A DNA stretch of 64,000 nt from Natronococcus sp. CG52. Its GTDB lineage: Archaea; Halobacteriota; Halobacteria; Halobacteriales; Natrialbaceae. Under the pieces are notes generated by a model. That model was not told the DNA's origin, searched no databases, and saw nothing but the letters and a program-made list of their open reading frames with translations. The stretch spans positions 2,418,001-2,482,000 of the forward strand of contig NZ_CP099391.1 in assembly GCF_023913515.1 (NCBI RefSeq), given 5' to 3'. The position numbers and the translations under genes are program-made. This document shows, piece by piece, positions 7,517 to 15,976 of this stretch; positions within the stretch are counted from its first letter, which is position 1, and each line of letters opens with the position of its first letter.

Positions 7517-8689
7517 ATGGATGAAAATAACAACGGACTAGATGACTCGTACGTAAGCCGCCGATCGCTTCTTCGTGCAGGCTCGAGCGCCGTCGCCGGC
7601 GTCGGGCTTACCGGTATCGCCGCCGCGGATTCCGGAGAGAATCTCGAGGTGAACGTCGGATTCGAGAACGAACGCGGTCGGAGTGCGGCAGCAGAGGCGG
7701 CGACGGAGGTCCGCCGCGAGTTCGCTTTCGACGCGATGACGATGACCGTCCCGGAGCAGGCGATCTCGGGACTGCAGCGCAACCCCAACGTTCGCTACGT
7801 CGAAGAGGACGGCGAGATGCAGGCGTTCGACCAGGAGACCCCGTGGGGGATCGAGCGGGTCGACGCGCCGGTAGCTCACGACGCTGGTGAGGACGGAGAC
7901 GGTGCGGATATCGCGATCATCGATACCGGGATCGACTCGACACACGAGGCGTTACAGGGCGTTCTCGGCGAGGGGGCGTCGTTCACCGGCTGCGGCGGGC
8001 TCACCTGTCTCCTCGGCGGAAACGGGAACGACTGCAACGAGTCGTGGGACGACGACAACGACCACGGAACGCACTGTGCGGGGACGGCCGTCGCACCGGA
8101 CGACGGAACCGGCGTCGTCGGCGTCGCGACGCAGGCGACGTTGCACGCCGTCAAAGTCCTCAGTTGCCTCGGAGCCGGCTCCAACTCGGATATCGCCGCC
8201 GGTATCGAACACACGGCCGAGCAGGGCTGGGACGTCGCGAGCCTGAGCCTCGGCGGCGCCCAGTCGGACGTCGTCTCCGACGCCTGCACGTACGCCCACG
8301 ATCGAGGCGTCTTCCTCGTCGCAGCCGCGGGCAACGACGGCTCGTGTTCCGACTGCGTGAGCTATCCCGCCGCAGAGCCGGAAGTGGTCGCCATCAGCGC
8401 GACTACCGAGGACGACGAACTCGCGGGCTTCTCCTCGACCGGTCCGGAAGTCGAACTCGCCGCACCGGGCGAGGACGTCTACTCGACGGTCGCTGGCGGC
8501 TACGATACCTTCTCCGGCACGTCGATGGCGTGTCCGCACGTCGCCGGCGCGGCGGGGCACCTCATGTCCAACGGGTACACCCACGAAGAGGCTCGCGATC
8601 GCCTCTGCGAGACGGCCGAGGATATCGGCCTCGACGACAACGACCAGGGACACGGTCTCCTCGACGTTGCCGCCGCTCTGGACGTATAG
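7517..8689 (+). CDS. Secreted subtilisin-like serine protease (halolysin type, S8)
   Basis: A 390-aa precursor. The N-terminus has a twin-arginine motif (SRRSLLRAG, residues 14-22) and a hydrophobic stretch ending near AAADS. An inhibitor-I9-like propeptide follows (about 40-105). The peptidase S8 domain has all three catalytic residues: Asp136 in IIDTGID, His183 in DHGTHCAGT and Ser336 in SGTSMACPHVAG. Several cysteines (159, 164, 173, 187, 277 and 280 among them) may form disulfides outside the cell. Unlike classical halolysins, which carry a C-terminal extension of roughly 100 residues, this protein ends right after the catalytic domain. It stands alone, convergent with moaC. Confidence 0.92.
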   Translation: MDENNNGLDDSYVSRRSLLRAGSSAVAGVGLTGIAAADSGENLEVNVGFENERGRSAAAEAATEVRREFAFDAMTMTVPEQAISGLQRNPNVRYVEEDGEMQAFDQETPWGIERVDAPVAHDAGEDGDGADIAIIDTGIDSTHEALQGVLGEGASFTGCGGLTCLLGGNGNDCNESWDDDNDHGTHCAGTAVAPDDGTGVVGVATQATLHAVKVLSCLGAGSNSDIAAGIEHTAEQGWDVASLSLGGAQSDVVSDACTYAHDRGVFLVAAAGNDGSCSDCVSYPAAEPEVVAISATTEDDELAGFSSTGPEVELAAPGEDVYSTVAGGYDTFSGTSMACPHVAGAAGHLMSNGYTHEEARDRLCETAEDIGLDDNDQGHGLLDVAAALDV

Positions 8690-8711
8690 ACGAGACGGCC
8701 GTTTCGACTTT

Positions 8712-9236
8712 TCAGCGCGTTCGCTTCTCCTTCTCGAGCACGCGGACGTTCTCGATGCCGGTGTCCGGATACTGGCCCTCGGCGTCCTTCTCGACGGCCT
8801 TGACCATGTCCCAGACGACGTTCAGTCCGGTCGTGACGCCCTCGAGGGCCTCCATCTCGCAGCCGGTCTTGCCGGTCGTCTCGACGGCGACCTCGAGTTC
8901 GATCCGGTCCTCGCGCAGGTCGAACTCGGTGTCGACGTTCGTGATCGGGATCTGGTGACACATCGGGATCGTCTCCCAGGTGTGTTTCACGGCCTGAATC
9001 GCGCCGACGCGGGCCGTCGCGAGCACGTCGCCCTTGCCGACCTCGTTCTCGCCGATCGCCTCGATCGTCGACGGCTGCAGGCGGATCTCACCCGCAGCGA
9101 TCGCCCGGCGCTCGCTGTCCGGTTTGTCGCCGACGTCGACCATCTGGACGTCGCCCTCGTCGGTCGTGTGCGTGAGGTCGTCGGCTGCGGGATCGTCCGC
9201 GGACGGGGTCGCTCCCGTTTTGCGCTCGTCACTCAT
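8712..9236 (-). CDS. moaC: Cyclic pyranopterin monophosphate synthase (MoaC)
   Basis: A 174-aa protein from ATG at 9236 (MSDERKTG). Conserved MoaC segments are intact: MVDVGDKPDSERRAIAAGEI, KGDVLATARVGAIQAVKHT, IPMCHQIPI with the active-site His, and the end portion CEMEALEGVTTGLNVVWDMV with an invariant Glu/Asp-Met pattern. MoaC converts 3',8-cyclo-GTP to cyclic pyranopterin monophosphate in molybdenum cofactor synthesis. The start codon overlaps the stop of the upstream NAD(P)HX repair gene in an ATGAGTGA arrangement, so the two are translationally coupled. Confidence 0.95.
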   Translation of the reverse strand: MSDERKTGATPSADDPAADDLTHTTDEGDVQMVDVGDKPDSERRAIAAGEIRLQPSTIEAIGENEVGKGDVLATARVGAIQAVKHTWETIPMCHQIPITNVDTEFDLREDRIELEVAVETTGKTGCEMEALEGVTTGLNVVWDMVKAVEKDAEGQYPDTGIENVRVLEKEKRTR

Positions 9237-10656
9237 CGGCACCACCCCAGAGCACCGGGGGAATCTCCTCGAGCAGATCCGACGCGAAGTAGCCCTCGCC
9301 CATCGTCTCCGAGGTGCGTTCGCCCGCGACGCCGTTGACGTAGGCGGCTGCAGCGGCGGCGTCGAGCGGGTCGGCGTGCTCGAGCAGCGCGGCGGTGATG
9401 CCGGCCAGAAGGTCGCCGGTGCCGCCGACGGCCATCCCCGGCGTTCCCGAGCGGCTGATCCGAGTGCGCTCGCCGTCGGTCGCGACGTCGTCGACGCCCT
9501 TCGCGAGCACGACGTGACCGAGGTCGGCGGCGAACGATTCGACCGCGTCGGCGTCCTCCTGCAGCGAGTCCGTGTCGGGGCCGCCCATCTCCGCGAGTTC
9601 CCCGCGGTTAGGCGTACAGACGATCGTCGCCTCGGTTTCGATGTCGGGGACGATCGAGAGCGCGTCGGCGTCGACGACCGCAGGGCCGGTGTAGGACTCG
9701 AGGAACTGCCGGGCCGCCTCGAGCGTCTCCTCTGCGGTCCCGAGTCCCGGGCCGAGAACGACCACGTCGTCGTGGCGCTCCGCCGTCTCGACGAGGTCGT
9801 CGACCTGGTCGGGAGTGAGCGCGTCGCTCTCGTAGGGCTGGACGATGAGGTCCTCGGCGTAGCCCTGGATCTCGCCGGCGACAGAGTCGGGTGCGGAGAC
9901 GAACGAAAGCTCCATCCCGGCTCGCAGCGCGGCCTGTGCGGCGAGTGCGGGTGCGCCCGTGTAGGGGCCGCCGCCGATGACGAACGCGCGGCCCGCTCTG
10001 CTCTCGGGTTTGGCGAGCGTGACGTCGCCCGGACCGGCGAACCGCTCGGCCGCGGCCGGGATACCGATGTCGGCGACGGTCACCTCGGCCTCGAGGTCGG
10101 GAAGGCCGGGTTTCTGGTCGTGGAACGTGACGACGCGGTCGGCCTCGACGGCGTCGTCTGCGCGCTCACCGTCGTCGGTGTCGAACCCGGAGGGGACGTC
10201 GACCGCGATCACCGTCGCGTCGCTCGCGTTGATGGCCTGTGCAGCGGTCGCCGCGGGCTCTCGCAACTCGCCGCTGATTCCGGTTCCGAGCATCGCGTCG
10301 ACGACCACGTCGCAGTCGGGAAGCTCGAGGTTTCGGGAGTCCGTCACCTCGCGAGTATCGTAGTCGGCCGCCCGCAGCGCCTCCCAGTTCTCGCGAGCGA
10401 TGTCGGTCCCGATCGTTTCCGCGCGCCCGAGCAGGAGCGTCGTGACGTCGTACTCGTCTAAAAACCGGGCGGTAACGAACGCGTCCCCGCCGTTGTTCCC
10501 GCGACCCGCGACGATGGCGACGCTCGAGCCCGGTTCAGCCACCTCGCGGACCACGCGTGCGACCGCGTGTCCGCTCGACTCCATCAACTGCTTTCGCGGT
10601 ACGCCGAGTGCGTCGGCGTTCTCGTCGACGGCAGCCATTCGCTCGCTTGTGATCAT
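9229..10656 (-). CDS. nnr: Bifunctional NAD(P)H-hydrate epimerase / ADP-dependent NAD(P)H-hydrate dehydratase
   Basis: A 475-aa fusion that repairs hydrated NADH/NADPH. The N-terminal YjeF_N epimerase domain (about 1-215) shows MAAVDENADALG, the GRGNNGGDAFVTAR loop and the VDAMLGTGISG and VDVPSGFDTDDG motifs. The C-terminal ribokinase-like dehydratase domain shows GGPYTGAPALAAQAALRAG, VVLGPGLG and the ATP/ADP motif GGTGDLLAG. The start at 10656 (MITSERMAAVD) is chosen because the family begins there; the open frame upstream is antisense to the neighbour. Coupled to moaC by an 8-base overlap. Confidence 0.95.
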   Translation of the reverse strand: MITSERMAAVDENADALGVPRKQLMESSGHAVARVVREVAEPGSSVAIVAGRGNNGGDAFVTARFLDEYDVTTLLLGRAETIGTDIARENWEALRAADYDTREVTDSRNLELPDCDVVVDAMLGTGISGELREPAATAAQAINASDATVIAVDVPSGFDTDDGERADDAVEADRVVTFHDQKPGLPDLEAEVTVADIGIPAAAERFAGPGDVTLAKPESRAGRAFVIGGGPYTGAPALAAQAALRAGMELSFVSAPDSVAGEIQGYAEDLIVQPYESDALTPDQVDDLVETAERHDDVVVLGPGLGTAEETLEAARQFLESYTGPAVVDADALSIVPDIETEATIVCTPNRGELAEMGGPDTDSLQEDADAVESFAADLGHVVLAKGVDDVATDGERTRISRSGTPGMAVGGTGDLLAGITAALLEHADPLDAAAAAAYVNGVAGERTSETMGEGYFASDLLEEIPPVLWGGADE

Positions 10657-10731
10657 GGTCGTGGGTTCGACGGGGCCGCCGTTGAAGATTGCGGACGAAA
10701 CGCTCAACGGAGTCGGGCGCCTACGACTGCC

Positions 10732-11247
10732 GTGAACGTCTTCTGGCTCGACCAGGATCCGCGGCTGGCAGCCCGCTATCACTGCGACGAGCACGTGAAC
10801 AAACTGCTGCTCGAGGCCGCGCAGGTGCTGTGCACCGCGGCCCGCGAGAACGGATACGACGCCGAGTTCCTCTACGCCTCGACCCACGTCGGCCACCCGG
10901 TCACGCAGTGGGCCGCGGAGTCGCGGGCGAACTGGCTCCGCCTGCGAGACCACGCCGAAGCGCTCAATTCCGAGTTCGTCGAGCGCTACGAGAAGGAGAC
11001 CGACCACGCGAGCTGGCAGGTGATCGAGCGGATCGAGCCGGACGCGATCGAGTTCCCCGCCGACGAGCCGACGCCGCGACCGCAGGCGATGCCCGAGGAG
11101 TACAGACGGCCCGGCGATCCGGTCGCCGCCTACCGGGCCTACTACGCGGGCGAGAAAGCCGACTGGGCCACGTGGGCTCACACCGACGAGCCGGCGTGGC
11201 TCGCCGAGTACCTGTCCGCAAGCGACGACGCTCACGCCGAACGGTAA
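10732..11247 (+). CDS. Conserved hypothetical protein with His/Asp-rich N-terminus (virus-shared family)
   Basis: A 171-aa soluble protein starting at GTG 10732 (VNVFWLDQDPRLAARYHCDE). The N-terminal pattern FxLDxDPxxAAxxHCDxHVNKxxLExAQ followed by HPVTQW and WLRLRDHAEALNSEF is a conserved block that I recognise from uncharacterised proteins of archaea, bacteria and tailed phages. No accepted function is known to me. The clustered His, Cys and Asp suggest a metal site. It is divergent from the nnr gene; 75 bases lie between them. Confidence 0.75.
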   Translation: MNVFWLDQDPRLAARYHCDEHVNKLLLEAAQVLCTAARENGYDAEFLYASTHVGHPVTQWAAESRANWLRLRDHAEALNSEFVERYEKETDHASWQVIERIEPDAIEFPADEPTPRPQAMPEEYRRPGDPVAAYRAYYAGEKADWATWAHTDEPAWLAEYLSASDDAHAER

Positions 11248-11253
11248 GCGAAC

Positions 11254-11532
11254 TCAGTACCGGACCTCGAAGCCGTCCTCGCCCGCTGGCTCCTCGTACT
11301 CGACCGCGACGTCCTCGACCTCGGCCGCGGAACTACCCTCGTGGCAGAACTCGAGCATCGACTCGACGGCGTCTTCCGGCCCCTCGAACACCGCTTCGAC
11401 GCGGCCGTCCTCGAGATTTTTGACCCAGCCGTCGACGCCCTCCTCGCGAGCCGCGTCGCGAGTGGTTGCACGGTAGTAGACGCCCTGTACAGTGCCCGAG
11501 ACGAAGACGCGTGCGCGGGTTCGATCGGCCAT
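11254..11532 (-). CDS. acyP: Acylphosphatase
   Basis: A 92-aa enzyme from ATG at 11532 (MADRTRARVFVSGTVQGVYY). The catalytic Arg lies in GTVQGVYYRATTRDAA and the catalytic Asn in GWVKNLEDGRVEAVFEG, both as in the whole family; the usual length is 90-100 residues. It hydrolyses the carboxyl-phosphate bond of small acyl phosphates such as carbamoyl or 1,3-bisphosphoglycerate. It is convergent with the preceding gene, with only six bases between the two stops. Confidence 0.95.
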   Translation of the reverse strand: MADRTRARVFVSGTVQGVYYRATTRDAAREEGVDGWVKNLEDGRVEAVFEGPEDAVESMLEFCHEGSSAAEVEDVAVEYEEPAGEDGFEVRY

Positions 11533-11732
11533 GTGCGAGCCGTCACCGGCGACCGGCAAAAATCCAGCCGTCTCGTCCCGGACGGTCGTCCACTGATCGG
11601 CGGAAAACCGATAACGGGAGAAGCCTCGAGCCCGAACGTCGACGGTGTTGTGACGGAACGCTGTCGCGGCGGAGGCCGCACTGCCCTCGAGCGGACGAAC
11701 GCCGACGGGATCGACGCGGAGAGGTGTCGCTG

Positions 11733-11981
11733 ATGGGACCCATCGACCGCTTCGAGGAGGAGTTCCTCGACGTCTCGAACGGCCGCGCGACGCTCCGCGA
11801 ACTGCTCGAGTTGCTCGTCGGTTCGATCGTGTTCGTCCTCGCGGCGAGCGCGCTTACGTTCCACCTGCTGGGATCGACGGCCGCGATCTACGTCGCCGGC
11901 GGACTCGCGGTCGTCTTTACGATTACGATCGTTTCACAGGCGTATTGGGGTATTACCGGACGTGCAGATTACGGCGAGTGA
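11733..11981 (+). CDS. Small membrane protein, two transmembrane segments
   Basis: An 82-aa protein from ATG 11733. A hydrophilic N-terminus (MGPIDRFEEEFLDVSNGRAT) is followed by two hydrophobic segments (about 25-47 and 51-72). No recognised motif. It may be a short membrane-associated haloarchaeal protein of unknown role. It ends 30 bases before the convergent DNA glycosylase gene. Confidence 0.7.
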   Translation: MGPIDRFEEEFLDVSNGRATLRELLELLVGSIVFVLAASALTFHLLGSTAAIYVAGGLAVVFTITIVSQAYWGITGRADYGE

Positions 11982-12011
11982 ACCGGTTTCGAGCGAACCG
12001 CGCGGCAGAAA

Positions 12012-12914
12012 TTAGTCCTCGGTTCGCAGGTGGTGGAAAACGTACGTCTGCGCGTAACCGGCGTACTCGCCGCCGAACCGTTCCCGAAGCGCTCGCGAAG
12101 TCGCCGCGTACGAGCCGCAGTCGCAGTCGGGATAGTGGTCCTCGATCGCCGATCTGAGCCACGTGTCGAGCGGGACGGCCTCGTCGAAGCCCAGCGAGAA
12201 CAGCAGGGTGCAGTCGGCTACCTTGTCGCCGACGCCGACGAACCGCGTCAGGTAGTCGCGGGCATCCTCGTACTCCAGGTCGCGAGCCTCGGCAGGGTGG
12301 GCCTCGCCCTCGGCGACCATCTTCGCAGTTCGAACGACGTACGGTGCTCGATAGCCGAGCCCGAGGTCGCGAAGTTCGCCTTCGGTCGCCGTCGCGAGCT
12401 GGGCCGGCGTCGGGAACGCGTGGTAGGTCTCGCCGTCGAACGAAACGGCGTCACCGTACTCGCGAGCCAGCGTCGAGACCATTCCGTGAATGCGGTCGAC
12501 GCGCATCTGAGCCGAACAGATGAACGAGATCAGCGTCCCGAACGGCGGATCGTCGACCAGGCGCATCCCGCGGTGGGCCTCGTAGGCCTCCCGGAGCAGC
12601 GGATCGTCGGGGGCGGCCGCGACGATAGCCTCGAGATCGTCGTCGAGGCGCAACAGCCGGCGAACGAGCGGTTCGGCGTCGATCGTCGATTCCCACTCGA
12701 GTCGTCCGTCCCGGCTGCGAACGCGGACGACGGCGCGGGACGAAGCGGTTTCCGAGCCGTCGACAACGGTGTAGTACCACTCGTCGGATGCCGGCGTACC
12801 GCCGTACATCTCGCCGTCCGTCCGCCGCCAGAGGTAGCTCTGACCGCTCTCGAGCGTGCGGTACAGATCGAATCCGCCGGACAGGTCATCGAGTGCGATT
12901 GCGCCGGTCTCCAT
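12012..12914 (-). CDS. ogg: DNA glycosylase of the OGG1/AlkA superfamily (8-oxoguanine type)
   Basis: A 300-aa protein from ATG at 12914. An OGG1-like N-terminal beta domain (SGGFDLYRTLESGQSYLWRR resembles the start of eukaryotic and archaeal OGG1) precedes the helical HhH-GPD domain. The signature FVGVGDKVADCTLLFSLGFD and AVPLDTW provide the catalytic Lys231 and Asp250 of bifunctional glycosylase/lyases. It should remove 8-oxoguanine or related lesions and nick the strand. Some databases name such genes DNA-3-methyladenine glycosylase 2; the Lys/Asp pair and Q-S-Y-L-W motif favour the OGG branch. Confidence 0.85.
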   Translation of the reverse strand: METGAIALDDLSGGFDLYRTLESGQSYLWRRTDGEMYGGTPASDEWYYTVVDGSETASSRAVVRVRSRDGRLEWESTIDAEPLVRRLLRLDDDLEAIVAAAPDDPLLREAYEAHRGMRLVDDPPFGTLISFICSAQMRVDRIHGMVSTLAREYGDAVSFDGETYHAFPTPAQLATATEGELRDLGLGYRAPYVVRTAKMVAEGEAHPAEARDLEYEDARDYLTRFVGVGDKVADCTLLFSLGFDEAVPLDTWLRSAIEDHYPDCDCGSYAATSRALRERFGGEYAGYAQTYVFHHLRTED

Positions 12915-13036
12915 CTGTGCGAGCCTTCGCGAGCGACGGCTTGGGCCTTTCGAACCGACCACGAACTGGCCCGCCCACGGCGGCCTCTCACGCTTCGGGG
13001 CGAACCTTCATACTGTAGGCGACGGTATGATTTCGT

Positions 13037-13504
13037 ATGCACTGCAGGGTTGTCGTCGAAGCTGCCGTGCCGGTATTCGACGTGGAAACGGAAGACGAGT
13101 CGATCCGTATCGCCATCTCGAAGACGGGCGAGATGTTGAACCCTGATCTGAACTACGTCGAGATCAACATGGGCAAGCGTACCTCGCCGTCGGGCGAGGA
13201 GCTCCCGCCGGCGTTCATCGCAGCTGACGAGGCGCTCGTCGCACTCGAGCTGGAGATGACCGTCTTCAACGTCGAGCGCGAGGAACACGCCTCGCGTATC
13301 GCACGCAAGGAGATCGGTCAGCGCCTCGAGAACATTCCGCTCGAGGTTATCGAAGTCGAAACGATCGAAGACGAGGACGACGAGGACGAAGCCGAGAGCG
13401 AGAGTTCGGAGTCGACGGCGGACGAGGAGACGGCCGACTCCGAGGCGGAATCGGGCGACGAGGACGACGAAATCCTGCCGGAGTTCGAGGATCTGGTCGA
13501 GTAG
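13037..13504 (+). CDS. UPF0212/DUF555 family protein with acidic tail
   Basis: A 155-aa protein. The first 110 residues (MHCRVVVEAAVPVFDVETED, then ISKTGEMLNPDLNYVEIN and AFIAADEALVALELEMTVFN) match the small archaeal UPF0212 family, whose function is unknown. The last 45 residues are an Asp/Glu/Ser tail that bacterial or methanogen versions lack, a usual halophilic adaptation. Single gene with its own short upstream region. Confidence 0.85.
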   Translation: MHCRVVVEAAVPVFDVETEDESIRIAISKTGEMLNPDLNYVEINMGKRTSPSGEELPPAFIAADEALVALELEMTVFNVEREEHASRIARKEIGQRLENIPLEVIEVETIEDEDDEDEAESESSESTADEETADSEAESGDEDDEILPEFEDLVE

Positions 13505-13624
13505 TTCGATACGTTTCGTCCAGTTCGATTCAGTTCAGGAGCTCGGCGTCCGTCGTGAACTGGAGAATACCGAGATCTAGTCTCGCCAGTGCCCAGGTAA
13601 CGATCGAAGGAGACTTCGTGACGA

Positions 13625-13867
13625 TTAGTCTGCGGTAGCGGCGACGGCTTCCTGCTCGTCCTCGCGCATGTTCGTCGTGATTCCGCCGGCGAGCGCGAAC
13701 ACGGCAGCCTTGTGATCAGTCTTCGATTTGTGGATCGATGTCGGTCGAATACCACGCGACTCGTACTCTTCAAGATCAATCTGACAACCGTTCCACTCCG
13801 CACACTGATTCGATACCTCGGCGAGAAGGCCGTGAAGGTGAATGAGCTCCTGCTTCTTCATAACCAT
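13625..13867 (-). CDS. UPF0058 family small protein
   Basis: A 78- or 80-aa protein. The conserved start MKKQELIHLHGLLAEVSNQ begins at 13861; an in-frame ATG two codons upstream (13867) is also possible. It matches the archaeal UPF0058 family, short helical proteins of unknown function widely present in Halobacteria and methanogens. It contains GIRPTSIHKSKTDHKAAVFA, the family's central block. Stands alone. Confidence 0.85.
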   Translation of the reverse strand: MVMKKQELIHLHGLLAEVSNQCAEWNGCQIDLEEYESRGIRPTSIHKSKTDHKAAVFALAGGITTNMREDEQEAVAATAD

Positions 13868-14142
13868 CCATTCCTATCCACTGCAGGGTTATATTATTAT
13901 CTTGAGTCGCGCTAGCACGGAACCCCTGTCGAATCAAGTGCCTGTCACCATTCCGATTGAATCGAAGGGGCTGCTTACACGGCTGAAATCACTCGACTGT
14001 GCCGGTGATAACGATTCGTTTCGGTTCTAATCCGGGGTTTCTATCCAGCTTGTGACATACAAATTCAGGGTAGTTAAAACGTCGTTATTACGTGAACTAT
14101 CCGGAACGAAACCGGCGACCGAAAAAGGCGGTAGCGAACCGT
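13868..14142. other. Intergenic region with no recognised gene
   Basis: 275 bases between the UPF0058 and zinc-ribbon genes. AT-rich parts near 13880-13905 (TTATATTATTATC) would be the UPF0058 promoter; the rest is plain. Confidence 0.4.
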
Positions 14143-14322
14143 TTATCCGAGTTGTTTCAGCGTCTGGAGATCGCGGTCGGTCCGCGTGAACTCCGCGGTC
14201 CGACGAGAGGCGTGACAGTTCGGGCAGTGAAACATTTCGGCGGCGGCGGGAAGTTCACCAGGAGAAACCTGCCAATCTTTCGCACACTCAGGACACAACA
14301 GTTGAACGGTCGTTTCGTCCAT
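14143..14322 (-). CDS. Small double-CxxC zinc-ribbon protein
   Basis: A 59-aa protein from ATG at 14322 (MDETTVQLLCPECAKDWQ). Cys10/Cys13 (CPEC) and a second CPNC pair about 20 residues later form a compact zinc ribbon. A helical basic tail follows (RTDRDLQTLKQLG). Haloarchaea have many such mini zinc fingers, mostly uncharacterised. It lies just downstream of the TFB gene in the same direction with a 98-base gap, so it may share its transcript. Confidence 0.75.
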   Translation of the reverse strand: MDETTVQLLCPECAKDWQVSPGELPAAAEMFHCPNCHASRRTAEFTRTDRDLQTLKQLG

Positions 14323-14420
14323 GCTACACTGTTTCACACAGGAGTTGAAAAACTTTGTCGCAGTCGTATTCCAGGTAGCGTAAAAAGGCGGCTCGAATCC
14401 CCGAGTACCCAACCGCTTCG

Positions 14421-15395
14421 TTACGCCGGCGCTGCCGAGTCGGAAGCCTCGAGCAGTTCCTTGTAGCGGTTTCGGATGGTGACCTCGGAGATGCTGGCGA
14501 CCTCGCTGACGTCGTTCTGAGTGACCTTCTCGTTGGTCAGCAGTGCGGCCGCGTAGACGGCGGCAGCGGCGAGGCCGACCGGGGACTTGCCGCTGTGGAC
14601 ACCCTCCTCGCGGGCCGAGTCGAGCAGATCGCGAGCCATACGCTCGGTCTCGTCGGAGAGGTCGAGGTCGCTGACGAACCGCGGGACGTAGTTCTCGGGA
14701 TCCGCGGGCTGGACCTCGAGACCGAGTTCCCGGATGATGTACCGGTAGGTTCGGGTCAGCTCCATCTTGTCGACGCGGCTGACGGCCGAGATTTCGTCGA
14801 GGCTGCGCGGCGTGCCGGCCTGACGGGCGGCCGCGTACAGCGACGAGGTCGCGACGCCTTCGATCGAGCGACCCGGGAGCAGGTCCTCCTCGAGGGCGCG
14901 GCGGTAGATGACCGACGCGGTTTCGCGGACGTTCTCGGGGAGGCCCAGCGCGCTGGCCATCCGGTCGATCTCGCCGAGAGCCTGCTTCAGGTTGCGCTCT
15001 TTGGAGTCGCGGGTGCGGAACCGCTCGTTCCAGGTGCGAAGCCGCTGCATCTTCTGGCGCTGGCGACTCGAGAGGGACTTGCCGTAGGCGTCCTTGTCCT
15101 GCCAGCCGATGTTCGTCGAGAGCCCCTGGTCGTGCATCATGTTGGTCGTCGGGGCGCCGACGCGGGACTTCTCGTCCTTCTCGGCGGCGTCGAACGCTCG
15201 CCACTCGGGACCGCGATCGATCTCGTCCTCTTCGACGACGAGACCGCAGTCCTCACAGACCGTCTCGGCGTGCTCGGCGTCGGAGATGACCCGACCACCG
15301 CACTCCGGACACTGCTCTCGCTCTTCCGTCTGCGAGGTTGTCTCTTCCTCTTCCTCGTTCTCTCTGGTGTACGTTCGGATGTTCGAGTCTGTCAT
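14421..15395 (-). CDS. tfb: Transcription initiation factor TFB
   Basis: A 324-aa archaeal TFIIB homologue that recruits RNA polymerase to TBP-bound promoters. A 28-residue acidic N-terminus precedes the zinc ribbon (Cys29, Cys32, Cys47, Cys50). The B-reader region (GPEWRAFDAAEKDEKSRVG) follows, then two cyclin repeats starting near 125 and 222; the second ends with the helix-turn-helix KVTQNDVSEVASISEVTIRN that reads the BRE. All parts are complete. Haloarchaea encode several TFB paralogs, so this is one of a set. A TATA-like TTTATAAA on the minus strand (15505-15512) suggests a leader of about 85 bases. Confidence 0.96.
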   Translation of the reverse strand: MTDSNIRTYTRENEEEEETTSQTEEREQCPECGGRVISDAEHAETVCEDCGLVVEEDEIDRGPEWRAFDAAEKDEKSRVGAPTTNMMHDQGLSTNIGWQDKDAYGKSLSSRQRQKMQRLRTWNERFRTRDSKERNLKQALGEIDRMASALGLPENVRETASVIYRRALEEDLLPGRSIEGVATSSLYAAARQAGTPRSLDEISAVSRVDKMELTRTYRYIIRELGLEVQPADPENYVPRFVSDLDLSDETERMARDLLDSAREEGVHSGKSPVGLAAAAVYAAALLTNEKVTQNDVSEVASISEVTIRNRYKELLEASDSAAPA

Positions 15396-15504
15396 GGTGT
15401 ATTGGGATGGTTACTCGGGGCTCCCGGGTGGGGTAACCAGAAGAAACCCGGTCGCCTCGGCTAACATATAGTTAGACCGTAATCCATATAAAGATTTCGC
15501 CTAC

Positions 15505-15512
15505 TTTATAAA
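15505..15512 (-). promoter_or_regulatory. Candidate TATA box of the TFB gene
   Basis: TTTATAAA is self-complementary and lies 110-117 bases upstream of the TFB start; a second TATA-like CTTTATATGG is at 15483-15492. The surrounding 15465-15560 stretch is markedly AT-rich for this genome. Confidence 0.4.
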
Positions 15513-15585
15513 CTAACCGGCATTCCTGTTATATATGTTCCGGTTACATAGTGATTAATCGTGATCGTGAGAAGTGTCGATCGAT

Positions 15586-15873
15586 CTACGCGACCGTAAA
15601 CAGGTGGCCCTCGGTCGGAACGTCGAAGAGACCGACGCGAGCACCCGCGTCGAGCCACGCGTGACCGTACGAAAACGACGCGAGCGCGTTGACGAGGTCG
15701 TCCCGTTCGCGAAAGTGCCGTCCGTCCTCGAGATACGACGCCGCCATCTCGTAGCAGTCGTCCGCCGCGTCGGCCATCGGCGTTCCTGCCGGTGGAGCGA
15801 CCGACGCCGCCTCGAGCGCCTCCGCGAGCAACTCGCCGTACCGATCCGTCTTCTCCTCGAGATCCGCAGCCAT
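15586..15873 (-). CDS. DUF357 family protein
   Basis: A 95-aa protein from ATG at 15873 (MAADLEEKTDRYGELLAEAL). The block DDCYEMAASYLEDGRHFRER and DLVNALASFSYGHAWLDAG is the core of the archaeal DUF357 family, short helical proteins of unknown function with a fixed length near 90 residues. It is divergent from the DUF389 gene, with about 100 bases between the starts. Confidence 0.88.
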   Translation of the reverse strand: MAADLEEKTDRYGELLAEALEAASVAPPAGTPMADAADDCYEMAASYLEDGRHFRERDDLVNALASFSYGHAWLDAGARVGLFDVPTEGHLFTVA

Positions 15874-15976
15874 ACCCGACTCTTGTCGGTCGCAACCGTA
15901 AGTGCGTCGTCGAACGGCGAACAGTATCGGGAGAACAACAGCACACATTTCAGGATGGGTGGGAGACACTCGTAAG

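Noticed and set aside
10657-11235. In-frame N-terminal extension of the NAD(P)HX repair protein
   Set aside because: The YjeF_N domain begins at the Met at 10656 and the extension is antisense to a conserved gene.
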